64,000 nt of DNA from assembly GCA_914767715.1 (NCBI GenBank), contig OU612066.1, forward strand, positions 35,066,283 to 35,130,282, in the 5' to 3' direction. This document shows positions 1-13,600 of the stretch, one piece after another. The position numbers and the translations under genes are program-made. Each line of letters begins with the position of its first letter. The first letter of the stretch is position 1. Source of the stretch: Membranipora membranacea. Its lineage: Eukaryota; Bryozoa; Gymnolaemata; Cheilostomatida; Membraniporidae. The notes under the pieces were generated by a model, which saw only the letters and a program-made list of their open reading frames with translations, was not told the DNA's origin and searched no databases.

Positions 1-758
1 GAGCTATCATTGCTGGCGGTAAGGGTGGAGCTAACGAGAAGATAGAAGCTTTAAGACATGCTAATGTACAGGTGACAATGAACCCAGCACATATGGGACA
101 AGCCATACAAACGGTAGGTTTAATAGATTATGTCATCATATTATGTGAAACAATTTCCCAAAACTGTGTTTTGTACCTAACACTGTCATGCTGATCATGC
201 TGATCATGCTGCATCACTGAATCACTGAATCACTTGATAGACAATGATACTATCAGGCGGCTGTTGTTATGAGCATCAGATAAAATTGCTGCCTGTATCA
301 GTTTTGGAATTGAGGGAGTTTATCGAAGTACATATTTTTCTTGGATCCTTGAGAAATGAACTTGACTTGTTTAGTATGATACTCAATTTCCCCATTCTTT
401 GGATCCTTCAATACGTCCGATTCTCTTCTGATGTGCTTTCATACATTGATACGTTGATTTGATGGGTTTCTCAATAAATAGTTGCCAAAATATTTTCCTG
501 CTCATGGTTGCGGGGCCTCAGGTCTTGTTTTCTAATGGATCACTGCTTTATGGCCTAAATCTTCTTGGAGAACTTTGTTGTAACGAGGACTATAACAAGT
601 TACAGCAAGGAACAATCAGGAAATGTCTGGCGATTTTTAATTGAAGACCCACAATTTTGTAGCAGAATGTGGAAATGCAACAGAATTATTATACAGAGAA
701 CAATAATGCTTATCAATTTCTTTCATTTCAGGCGATGAAGGCTGCAGGAAAATTGTGA
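1..758 (+). CDS. SUCLG1: Succinyl-CoA ligase alpha subunit, C-terminal two exons (partial)
   Basis: Partial gene; its 5' part lies outside the window. Exons 1-113 (in frame from base 3) and 732-758, joined in phase 0 across a GT-AG intron. The peptide starts [20 protein letters not shown] and ends AMKAAGKL before TGA. The glycine-rich AGGKGGA segment and the following Met-Pro-Ala-x-Met-Gly stretch are the end of the alpha subunit of the mitochondrial ADP/GDP-forming succinyl-CoA ligase of the TCA cycle. The phospho-histidine lies upstream and is not visible. The gene converges on the delphilin-like gene. AATAAA at 1016-1021 or 1108-1113 could end the transcript. The intron holds short 9-bp and 8-bp tandem repeats near 187-233. 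Family identity is clear; the symbol assumes orthology. Confidence 0.9.
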
Positions 759-1611
759 GGGGTTTGGAACTTTTCAGACACTAAATTATTATTGAGTACA
801 AATAATCCTACAGGCAATGTAATGTAGTGTGTGTTCTATAGATGCTGGACGGGACGGGACTTATGAGTGACTGAATTATATTTTTGTGAACCTATCACCC
901 TCATGATCTACATTCGGATCCGCATTTAATTTTCCTACCAGTTTTCATGATTTTCGGAGATGATTTTGTTTTTGTGTGTTCCTGGTTTTCCAGGCGGCTA
1001 ATTGTCTCTTGCTGGAATAAAACCGCAACTCCAAAAAGCAATGTCATGTTTATTTTAAGTTTAGTTCTGTAAGTTCTGTAAGGGTATTGCACTCATACTG
1101 AAGAAAAAATAAATGGTGATAGAAAAATACCGCAGTTTGAAATTATGTTGGAACATGCGCAAAAAATAATTGCAAGGTTTTCTTAGCTTTTACATCGTTT
1201 GGCCTAAAATAAGTTATCATTAAACAAGCTATACAATATATATACTAAGTACTGTTAGAAAATGTCATTCATGATTCAATAGTGCTGGTGAAATAAAGAT
1301 AGAAAACCAGTTCGAAATTGAACAAGACTAGAAAAATAGAGAAAAACGAATGTAAACGATGTTGCAAAATATGTAATTGAGCCCTCATGATAAATAGCTA
1401 TGATACAAGACACCCAGTTGTTTTTGTAATGAAGATTGGGCAGACAACTCTACTCTGTGATATTGTCTAGGACACTGACTCTCAGCGGCAAAAATATTAT
1501 TTATACTCCATGTTATTGGTATTGTCCATGTTATAAAGTCTACGGTATTGTCTAAAACCAGTGTTTTCGACCAAAAATTAACTGATGCTAGCTGTGATTA
1601 AGTACGCTTGA
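759..1611. other. Convergent intergenic region, SUCLG1 / delphilin-like 3' ends
   Basis: No coding exon is recognisable. It holds both 3' UTRs. AATAAA on the + strand occurs at 1016-1021 and 1108-1113, and TTTATT (AATAAA on the - strand) at 1049-1054. The two transcripts may therefore overlap at their 3' ends. Otherwise AT-rich unique sequence. Confidence 0.5.
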
Positions 1612-4600
1612 TCACAAAGAGCTTATAAATTTAGAAGCATCACTGTAAGGTGACCTGGGTGAAACGGAGTTACTCTCTATTCTCCTCACGTAAGCTCTGT
1701 GAGAATTATCAAACTTAGTCAGGAATGTACTTATGATAGAGAAGATAGATTTACTATCCGGGCTGTGTATCTTCTCACCGAGATAAGTAAGCATACCCTC
1801 ATACTGCTCTCCTGTATCAGCCTGTAGTCTGACCAGGTGCTGTATACTATCCTCGGCTGAACACATAAAGTGCTCCATCACATCCTGGAATCTGTCCTCC
1901 GAGGTGTAATGTTTGGCCTCCACAGACAGGTGGCTTATCGTCTCGTTAATTTGCTACAAATCAGCCATATAAGAATCAATATCTGTCACAAAACACAGTC
2001 CCAATTTTGGTTATTTCGTATTTCAGATTCTTCAGGGTCAATTCTCTTTGCAAGAAATCTACCATTAGCAAAGCTTGATTGAAATCCAGACTCATTTTGT
2101 TTTCGCTTACGTGCTTGCGTTAATTCACCTAAGTCTGAATACGTGAACGTGAACTACAAGATATTATAAGTTATTTATAACTATAAGACCAGCATATACC
2201 CATAAATGAGCCGTGGCTTCAACCAACTCACCCCTAAAACTGTCTGAAGCTCAGCAATATCTTTGTTGAGATCTTGAAAGGTCACTGCAAGAAAGTCATT
2301 CATAAATTGACAACTCGCTGTATGCGTTGAATTACGTTACAATTCGCACTATACCCAACTCCTTGCATCAACCATGACCAGCATTTAAATCCTGAAATAA
2401 CCCTGGAACTCAAAAATTATCCCACTTGATACCAGAGTGGGGAATGTAATAAGTCTCGAGCCAATAACTGCTGATTTCTCAAGCATGGAAAATACGACAA
2501 TAATCATGCTACAAAGTGCAGTGTAGGTACAGATTTCTCGATCTGACACAGTTTTCATATCATGACAAGATTGAGACATTTATACAGAACTTTGATTATG
2601 ATATGGTGCATTACCTGATCTAGAGACTAAACAAGTGATATGAGACAGTTTGATTTTGTTATATAGTTAACAATTTCTGCTTATGATATAGTTGATTTTT
2701 CTTACCAATATGTTAAAAAGACGAAGCATATTATCATTTCACCATAAAGTCTGCAATGTATGTACATCTGGTTTCAGCACGATTTACAATAGAGTAGAAA
2801 ACCTAAAACACTTACCTTTCTCAGCACCAGGTATACTACCCAACTCATCAGAAGTATTCAGTAAATGAGGAAACTTCTCATAAACAGCCTGAACAAGAAC
2901 ATCAAGGAAACTTCTCTTCTTATCCATTGTCTTGGTCGAGTCGAGCTAGAAATGAATAATGATATTGTTCAATGATGCAATGAAGAAATATCTAAATGAC
3001 TCAAATACTGTAGTTCACAACTCGAGACAGTCAAAATACTGATGTGAAAACAATAAGTGACAAAAACAGAAATATACTTAGTTATTTCTGCTGTACAAGA
3101 AGTAATGGAAGCCTAAAGCTACAAAGCACATGTCTAGAATGCAGAAACCACTTATGCTTCATACATCCAGGTACAACCAGTAGTCCCAAACTCCCTGATA
3201 CAACACGGCACTACTTATACTACAGCAAATTGGTAGTTATTCTCCCTCTGAAGTTAAGAAGATAACTTCTGTATATCAGTAGTGATGGCATACTACACTC
3301 ACCTGAATGAGAGAGGATACTTTGAATGCTGATGCTACGGGTTTGTTTGTTGCCTTGTTAAGTTCATTGCCCATCACCAAAACAAGCTCCAGGATTTTAG
3401 CAAATGTTTTACTTTGTTGTATCTCCTCTGATGCTGAATTTATCACTTCCAAGCTCTAAAAATTCAGCAGAACAAAGCCACTTAGCGCGTGTGCACCAAT
3501 CGATTCAGGTTGGTTATCGGTGCACCGTAGAGTATGGATTAATCCAAATGTGCTTGAGTCTCAAACTGAAAAGTTACCCCACCTGAACTGGATAAAAGTT
3601 AGCTTCTATAGGCAAATTGTGATTAGGTCAATTGGGCCAGTTTGTGGCAACAAACATTTAACTATAATCATAATAATGATCAGTCAAATGATTTGAAGAG
3701 GAACATGTTTCAAGCACTTATCCTTATATATTCAGTATGATCTTTTGGACAGTGATCACTCTGTAGTTTAAGACCAATCCTAGATGTTCTTTTACTAGGT
3801 GTGCAGAATTAAATACAATATATTCAACATACCTTTTCTACTTCTGCGCATTTTTCATCAAATGTCGCTTTGAATAGCATTGACTGTAACCTGTCCTGAT
3901 ATCCTGGTATTCTTATCATCTTATGACAGAATCTATCTACCTCACTCAAGTCAGACAATACACCGTCATATTTCAGATACAGCTCAACCTGTAGTAAGTA
4001 AGAACTTCATGACTTAACTTTTTCTTGTTTCCCAATTCTCACTAACAAGTGTGGTAGTAAGAGATGGGCTCAACAATCGCTAATTCTAGATTCCAGGGGT
4101 CAACAACACAGTGCTAATGTTGATTTTAATGCTAAGACTTTTACCATGATATGTGGCATTTGAATTACCACTACCACCATGGCCAGCTTGGAATTCTTGA
4201 GCATGATAGGGATAGAATTTAACCTTACCTCTTCTTTATCAGGGGCATACTGAAGCAGATGTTTGATTAGATGTGTAGTAATGGAGCCTGCTTCTTCCTC
4301 TTCATCTAGACAGACCTCGACTCTGAGTAGCGCCTGCTCGATGTACGAGTTACGGTCCTCACTTGTCTTCACTCCGGGGATATTAAGCGATGCCAGGATT
4401 ATAGACGTATTGAATGCTTTCTTCTCATGTAAGATTTTCCTTCTCTGCATTAACTTCTTCTGCTTCTTCATGACTGAAATGCAAAATAAAGGTATTAGAT
4501 TGTGTTGTTGTGGTCCTGTCAATGTGTTTCACAGTTTCCAAAAATTAGCACCAATTTTCACCAACACACCAATGCACAGAACAAGGTTAGACATGGATTT

Positions 4601-7600
4601 TGATCAAGCCGGTCTATTACTCCATCCATTATATGTACATTAATTTAAACAGATCATCTCTATTTCCTATACATGAGGCTTCTGGGGATCAGTCATTTTT
4701 TATAAAACTTCTTTCACAAAGAACTTGCCTATTACAAATACCAATATCTATCATCTACGCAGTCGCCTTGCTTTGGTTAACAAGCTCAGTGGCTATAAAA
4801 CCCCACCCTATCAGATTGTGAATAGGTTCGAGGACTATGCATACCTGGTTTTTTCTTGACAGTAGAGAATTGTTGAGCGAGCTCGAGAGATTCTACAAGG
4901 TCCCCGATCTCCAGATGATCTGTAGATTTCCATCTGCCCCACACTGTCTTATCTATCTGCTCAGGATTGTGGGTTTCCCAGTTAAGTCTCTTCACCTGCA
5001 GCGGTGCAGATGCATCCGGCAGCGGAGGTGGCACTGGTACTGATTCAAAAAAGAGGTAAAACTGATGTTGGTACACGTGGTGAGAAGTGAGAGATGTACA
5101 GAGTTGTTTATCTATTTTCTGAGGTGAAAGACAGCTATAGTTCTGTCTATCTAGCAAATCTTTTTGCCAACCTTGTCAGTTACAACTACTATAACAGGAA
5201 CTGCAGGGAAACACCTTTAAACGTTTACCGATCATCATGAATCATTCTTTTATAAATGCTCATTATACTGTTGCTTCAATAACATAAATAAGGGGGTCGA
5301 CTTTGATCCTTATTCACTTACTCGGGGGTGGAGGAGGAGGTGGAGGTGGGGGAGGTATTAGGTTTAGACCAGGTGACTCCATCCCAATACCAGATCTATC
5401 AGTCTCATCACCACCAGGTCCTCCGACAGCGTCGTCCATCGCCTGCAGTGCCTGCTTCATCTCTCGTGTGAACGATCCTGTAGACCTGTATGTAATATAT
5501 CAATAAGTTCAGGCTCAACGGAAAGTATTTACACTATTGCCAGGTTTTTTTAAGAACAGAAGTTTGAAAAAAGGCACAAGTTTGACTTAAAGCAGCCAAT
5601 CTAGAGTGTTAACTTGATCCTGTCTGTCGCTGGCTAACTCACACTCGTAACTTATTTGGTAACTCATCTTTGTGAGGTTATCAATAACTTATGTTTGTGT
5701 GGTGTTTGCTAACTTACCCTTGTGATGTATTTGGTACACTAGGAGTTTCAAGTGAATCCATTCCTGCTGTTCTAGCCGAGTTGATATCCACATGAAGTCC
5801 ACCGTTTATATGTACCTCTGCTTGATGTCTTTCTCCCATACCAGTCACATCACCATTATGATATCCGTTCTGTTGAGGAAAGCCAGTTGACTGATGACTA
5901 CCATGTAAGTCGTCGCCGATGTATGTCGCACCGTTAGAATTGAATGTACCGGGGATGACATGAGGATAAACAGAACCGTTACTGGTCACAAAGGCAGAGT
6001 TCTGTCTACCTCTCCGGTAACTGTCTGTAGTATTCTCAGGCATTGTGATAAAATCAAAGCCTGAGATCCCAGGATCAGCAACGGCACCATTGAGAGGGTA
6101 CTCCGCCTCCCTCGATAATGACAACGGGTCATGCTTACCTTTAAAGAGAAATTTGTAATTGCATATAACTGTGTGCTCAAAACTATTCCATCAGCCTTTT
6201 GAGTGCACTGCACATACATCTTTTCCATTGACATACAATCCCGATGTGTTCATGATATATACTATCACACAGATGACTCAAAAACAACACAACCAGGTTT
6301 ACAAACTAAAACTTTAAAAACACATCTGTAAATAATAACAGGTACAAAATGAAGGGTTCAGTACACTCACTAACTCCTTTGTTTAAAACAAAAAATTTAA
6401 ATGGTTGAAGTTAAACCATTGACAGCGACACATTTTTATCAAGACGTAAAGTGACATCAAATAGCCAGAATTCTAGGCCTCGCATTTGTTACCATGTCCA
6501 TAGCCAATCATGGAGAAGAACGTCACTTGGTGATTAAATCAAGGAATTAGCTGAGGCTGAGGACAAACAATAAAATGTGACGTCTAATAAAAAGGGAAAA
6601 GAGTGAGTTGGTACACAGAGCGCAAACAGGGTATTGTGACTAAACACCAAACGATAATAACATGCATCTCAGCAGAATCATAGGGAGTGCTGGGAGACAC
6701 TACGGACTATCTAACATGCAGGACGGCTGCGGTATAAAGCCTGTATTGCAACTCTGTGAACCCTTAGAAAAGGAAAACTGTTACATATTAGCAGGGACTG
6801 CAAATCTATTTGTGATCAAAGCGTTATTATCTTGCCACACTAAATCATGCATACCTTTGCATTTTGTCAGCCGAGAGCAAAGCTGATTTCGAATCATTCC
6901 ATTGCTCGCCACCAGAACGAGAAATCATGCAGCGGTTATCAACAAGCGTCAGAGTTAATTCAGAATTCACAGGGTTGCAACCACAAACTTTATAAAGCAT
7001 TTTATTCACACTGAAATTGATTTCACATGAAAACTAAAAATAATCCAACTCACAAAAATTTTTGTGAGCATCCGAATTCAAGTTATAGTGCTGCACAATA
7101 ATTTGCATAATTCTACGAAGACAGAGCCGTATTTCATAGCTTCGTGCACAACAGTGATAGCCTATCTATTTTCTCTGGATTTTTGTGTAACTCAGAAAGA
7201 AGCTAATTCTAATGTCAAAATGTTCACTCAAACACAAACCACACAAAAACCAAAAGTGTCAAATACTTCAATGTTGTGACAAACAGTGAACAGGGATAGT
7301 GAAAATTTCTCATTTTTGTTGCAGAAAGATGACAGATATATTAAACAAGGAGCTCCTCTTACTTCTTGTATAAATTGTGCAGGAAAGCTGATTGCAGCAG
7401 ACTGCACATACTGTTCCATCAGTAGATCTAATTCTCAAAGTTAAAGTAGAATCTATCCCTACTCTGAGCAGGTAACATACCGTATATAGGGTTCTCACTA
7501 AAGTGATTGGCACCGGGTAGCCGGTGCTCATGGACTGACTGGTCACCCTGGTGAGGTAGGGTACCCCTCGGAGTGTATTTTAACATTTCTACTTTATGAA

Positions 7601-10600
7601 CATCATAGTCTTCATCGCCTGATTCATCGGCAGCACCAGCGGCAGCATGCTGACCCACTACAGTATAACGTTAGTGTGACATGCACATGCTAGGCTGACA
7701 ATCAGTCAGAATATGTAGTGGATAGAAGTGTGACGTAGGTGATGAGAGTAAGATAACTCCATAGAGTGTTTGAATTTTAATTATTCACGGATTTCATTTG
7801 CATATTGAAATTCAACTGGTGAGTAGTTTTCAAAATCCACATTTGATGAGAATATAAATCTAAAATTGGATACATGGATCTATATTTTCAGATGGAATTT
7901 TTTTAGTCCCACTTGGTTGCAAGTTACAGGCCATGTTAGATATGACGGTGATGTGAACATAGCATTAGTTCATCAAAGCATTCACAACCAAACATCAAAA
8001 AAGTGCAACCTTATCTGTTTCCCTTTCGAACATCTGACGACTTGATTTGAAATAAACTCACACAAAGTCAGGCTCGCAGCGCACCTTACCAGACTGAAAC
8101 CTCGTGCAAAAGTGAAGACATCAAATCCAATTCTTGGACCAACAGAACTGTGCTGTATAAATATAACTTACCCACAAAGAATTCATCTTCAGAGTTAGTA
8201 CTAAGTATTCTGTTTCGTCTGGATACAGGCCGAGAAGAGGATGGCTGTGCCCCATCTGTTTGTCCTTCATAGAATGAATTAACACTCCATATCATGTCAT
8301 GCATATCGTTTGTACAAAATATATCATAGATGGACCCATAAACATATAAATACTTTTATATATATTATTTATATGTTTATGGATGGACCCCATGTAGGGA
8401 GTTGTCTGCTTACAAGCCATGAGAAAGCAACTGCTTGATTTTGTATTTAAAAACAAAATCAACATGGGTATATATTGACCGACGGACAGCTAAAAACTGT
8501 GCAGCGATTCTGTGACAAAAGAGACTGAACCTTGTGAAGTCCTCCACCTACATAGGTATAACTTCCCTATCACACAGACACACACACACATATATATATA
8601 TAAAAATATGCTGTGGTGTGTTTTTTTCTTATCACCATAGATGCGGATATCTCACCTCTTAGGAACCCATTGGGTAAATCAATCTTTTTTCGTGCATAAT
8701 TTTGGTGACTCGCTGGAAGAAGAGCTAGTATATGTATCCACAGTGATCTCTTAGACCTGGTGTCCAGAATTCGGGCTAATGTCTCCACCAGCAGCTGAAT
8801 ATTCCTACAAAGAGAAAAAAAACAGAACTTTGATATGACGACTTAGCTCGATCAATTTAGTTGTATCTTCTGTAAGCTTTAAGTTAGTGATCACTGCTAA
8901 ACGATGCATCTAACAGGAGACCAACTGAGTCTCAATTTTAATATTAAGCTATTGTGAGATGAGTATGAACGTCATCCAATATTTTAAGCAGCAATTAAAG
9001 CAGAGAGGCTCTGAATAAGTCAATGTCGAACTTTTTGGATGGTTCTCTTATGTGCTATGACAATAATTACAGGAAATATTTACTTGTTATCTTTGTAGTG
9101 TTGTAGAGCGCGCTTCACTTCTTTCCTCTCTTGTGATGTGAGCAGGTATTCTAGTTGACTCTTGAATGATGTCATAGTATCGGGTTTCTGACCAGGAAAT
9201 GTGGGCGTGGCTACAGACAGAGCTCCCATAGAACCTATGAACATAGACAAAAATCTTCTTTCTCAGCATCAGATAAATTTTCCTCAAGGTGATCCTATCC
9301 ATTGTCAGCTTTGATGAGAAAACATGCAATGCCGATCATCTTCAAATCAGAGATTGAGCTGATGTTGATAACAGAAGATTATTCAAGGCAATAGATCGAA
9401 TAAGTCCTTGGTTACCCCATCCACAGATTTGTCTGAAATTTCGTCAACAGCCATTTGAAAATTGCGGTTAACTTACTGGACAGATGAGTTGAGCTAGCAG
9501 CTCTAGGAGAATGCTGCTGATTGGTCGGATCGTCATAATTGAGAGTATTCTCTGGGATTTCCACTCTCTCCTGCACATACTGTCTGTGTGAGGAAGGTAA
9601 CAAAGGGAGGATAAAACTCCACAGTGTCATCTTAGCTGGTGTATCCAGAATAGCCAGCACACCCCCAACAAACACCTCTATATTTCTGTAACAATTTTAT
9701 TTATTGTATTATTATGTTAACTGTTCACCCAAAAATGCTCGGACAGCTCATGTAAACTCACGAGTCTTCTGTCATTGAGAGTAATACAAAGTAACAACTA
9801 AGGGCCCAGTAGAACCAAAACTCAGGGCCTAGTAGAACCTGGCCACTGTTTCTGATGATGAACAGAATAAGAACAAGCCGGTGATTGAATGGTTGTTTTT
9901 GTGCAGCTTCATTTCATCCCCTTTTTTTCAGTTGGAAATGCAAACTATAGGTTAATTGATTCAATCATGTCTGTGTACATTTCAGGTTTGTACTGAGGAA
10001 AGTGAATTATAATCGAATTATTATTGGCATGAAACTACTAAAACCAGAGTTTGAGTTTAAAAGTCGTTAATTCAATAGTCGCCAAACATTGTTAAATAGG
10101 AGTAGGCTAACATGCTGAATTTATAGTATATCGACCAAGCAATCATGACTTGCATGCGATACCTTCCAAATCAACAACTTTCATAATTAATTCAAGCTGA
10201 TATAAATTAGAGTTTCTCTGCCGAATATAGCCTTATAAAGTACACCACTGGACTGACCTTGTATAGCCTTATAAAGTACACCACTGGCCTGACCTTGTAT
10301 AGCCTTATAAAGTACACCACTGGTCTGACCTTGTATGTGTCAGGAGAAAATGGGTATCAAGAGAAAAATAAACCAGTCTGAGTCTCCATGATTTAGCCGC
10401 TGTTTTATTTCTGATGGTTTGGCTGTTATACTTCCTGTCACAAATTATTGTCTTAGGTATACAATGACACAATTGCACTGGCCCTACTGGTATGCATCGC
10501 CTATATTCAGTACCCAAGCCAGTGAGAGTAGCACTCAAAAGACAAAGAATTTAGCGCTAACATAGCTTGTAGATAAAACTCACTTATTATTACTGTATTC

Positions 10601-13600
10601 CAGTAAGAATTGTTTGAACAGCTTCTTTTCTCTTTTATCCAGTAGATAATTCACCTGCACGAGAGAAAAAGTCGATAGTGAGCTGAAAAACTCAAACAAT
10701 TAGCACAATGTGGTACAATACAAGTGCAATACTCCTTAAACACGTCTGTGAGATCGGATAAAGTTAGTCATCCAATACAAATCCGAGGTATCTGAATATT
10801 GATAAACTAGCGCTTTAGTAAGGCTCCGAAATCAATCTCTTTTCTTTATCTGGTATAGAGCTATGTCACCTTAGTGCGAATCAAGATTCCCTGTATGAAA
10901 TTCTTCTAATTTAGTGAGTCCATTGTTTTATTGCGCCTTGCTCTGATTTAGAAAGTAATGCGAGGAGTCAATCAAGCCGAAATCTAATGAATTACCATAG
11001 CGGAGTCCCAAGAGGGTTGACATGACCAAATTCAATTTCACATTCCATTGTCAAGTTTTACTACTACAAGAGTCAGGTATTGGACCAGGTACAATTCTCA
11101 AAGTAATGCTCAGCAAAGACACCAGAAGCGTTATGATTGAGATCGGAAGGAACTCAAAGAAGGTCAATGAAGAAATTAATTTCATGGCCTAGGGCGGGTA
11201 AGGCTTAGACCTTAGGGAGTCGTAGTAGGGATAAATTTTTATGATTCAAGGTCTAGATATATTGATGAATTTTGTTTGATTCATCGGTCAGTTACCATAT
11301 CTATAACAAACAACCAACAAAAAATCTCGCAACATTCATCAGTCTCCTAAAATGTCTTGCGCACATTTCACAACAATCAAATTTTGATAAAAGCTTTGAG
11401 GACTAGTGATTATTACCCACCTGAGTTTTGAAAGATCCAGGTCCTCTATCACCGGGCCTAAGGCTATTCTGGAATGCCCAGCCTGCTGAAGATGACTGGC
11501 TGCGCTGACTTGAGTGACTGCTGCCGACTGTAGATGCGTCGTATCCGTTAGGTGTGTCTACCCGAGCATCCGGTAATGATTGTAAGTTCAGACCCGGTAC
11601 ACCTGTAAGAAATCAGATCTACGATCAAGGACACTGTAAGGTGATAAAAAATCATATAGCATTGATAAGATGTTGTAAAAACCAGAGTAAAACCTATTAT
11701 AATGTTCCTTCATATTTCTAGAATGAAATCATGATTATAAACACATTGAAATAAACATAATCATATACCATGCTTAAACATATGAAAGGTGATCTTGAAT
11801 AGAAAGACGTGTACAGAAGTTGTCATGACAGGTGAGTGATCAAACTGAGATGCAAAATTCTGAAAATATCGAAAATAATAATAAAACAGCATAATAATCA
11901 ACTAAACAAGTATTCTGCTGTATAAATCATACCATAGCCCACTGCTGCGGACGAGTGCAGCTCTTGGTGCTCATTTGATGAAAAAGAGAAGTTAGATCTG
12001 AGTGTGTCGGTGAGGAAATTATAATCATACTCTGAAGGTGAGCCACTACCACCAGGTGAGGAGAGAGGACGATAACGAGCTGAATCAGCTGACAAAGTTG
12101 TACCATTTGTGACGCTGTGATCGCCTCCGCCGTGTACCGACGACTCAGCAGGCATGTGTATCTGCTGTATGACATCAAGGTCAACTGAAGGACCAGATCC
12201 CTTAAGGAGCTGCTGTATATCATAGTGAGATGATTGCCTGCAAAAATATCACATATTACACCAAAAATGTAGTGATAGCAATAATCTTATGCAGAGGGGA
12301 GTTTTTTTATTTAAATCAACAGAGTGGCTCTGAGCAACTTTAGCAGCAGTTTCAACTACCACTTCTCAAACCGATGCAATGCGCTTCTACCGAATATTGC
12401 TTGTCAAGCATATCCCCCGTTTAGAAATTATTACAGGTAGTTCGGAAGTTGCTGATTCTAAGAAATATGTGAGAATATTTGAACTGGGTATATATGCTGA
12501 TAACTTACACAACATTGTACTGGTTGATTTTGATTATACAATCTCCTTTGAGAACACCAGCTCTTTCTGCTGCTGATTTTGGTATGACTGTCTCTATGAC
12601 AACAGGATCACATCCTCTCAGCACTATACCGAGATCTCCATCTCCTTTGTACACGGAGAGAGTTCGCAGGTACAACAAACTGTAGACAGATCACGGTCAA
12701 AAATAATGGCGATATAAGAGAAATACAACCCGTGTGAAGTCATACACCTCCATTCAATAACAAGTTCTGCTGCAATTAGCATCTATGGATTATAAGGTGT
12801 CTGACATCTTGCAACTGGTTTGCCCAAGATGCCTGTTCATGTTGAGTCCAAGCATTAACTAACTACTAAACGTACTTTATTCTTTATGTTGGCCAACACT
12901 GGAATTCCCATATAGACTAGGTAAGCCTTTTTCTAATGGATCTGCGGAATCCTTTGTGAGAGCTCACCTAGATCTGGATTCTGACAGGGGTCCGCTCGTA
13001 GTGCTCTGATGGTGATTTATCTGTGGGTTACTTTGTGAGTAATAGTCCTGAAGATTACGCCCTGTAGCCTGAGACATACGATCCTCGGAGTAACTTTTAC
13101 CTACGCTTCTCTGAACGATCTCGTCAAAACTTCGTCTATCCCGAATAGGAACATGTAACCTAAAAAGTGGTGGATATCGACTTTTAGTAAATTCCCATTT
13201 CACACTGAATGAATAGAGGTGAATTTCATATTTATACTTTACCATTTTGCTACACTGAAATGTCTATCCTCCATATTAAAAGTATAATTTAATAGCTTAC
13301 ACTTATTTTATTTACTGAGAACTACAAAATAGCTCAGTAAAGAATTGGAGCTCATATATTATTTGTTACTCCTGGGTTTAATAATATTGACTGTGGTCTA
13401 AAAATTCACAGGTTGAATTTGTAAATTTTGGTTGACCAATTATCTGCCTCGTGGCTCGCTACCAATCTTAACATCTTGGAATATAATTCTGTAGTTTGCT
13501 GTTACAGATTCTGCCCTCCGTTCAAATTCTTGTTTTTTTTAATGATTTAACTAATGACCCGAGCTGCCAAGTGATGCAACCATAGAGCTACAACTCAAGC

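Noticed and set aside
4263-4643. 126-codon plus-strand ORF
   Set aside because: Antisense shadow of delphilin-like exon 17.
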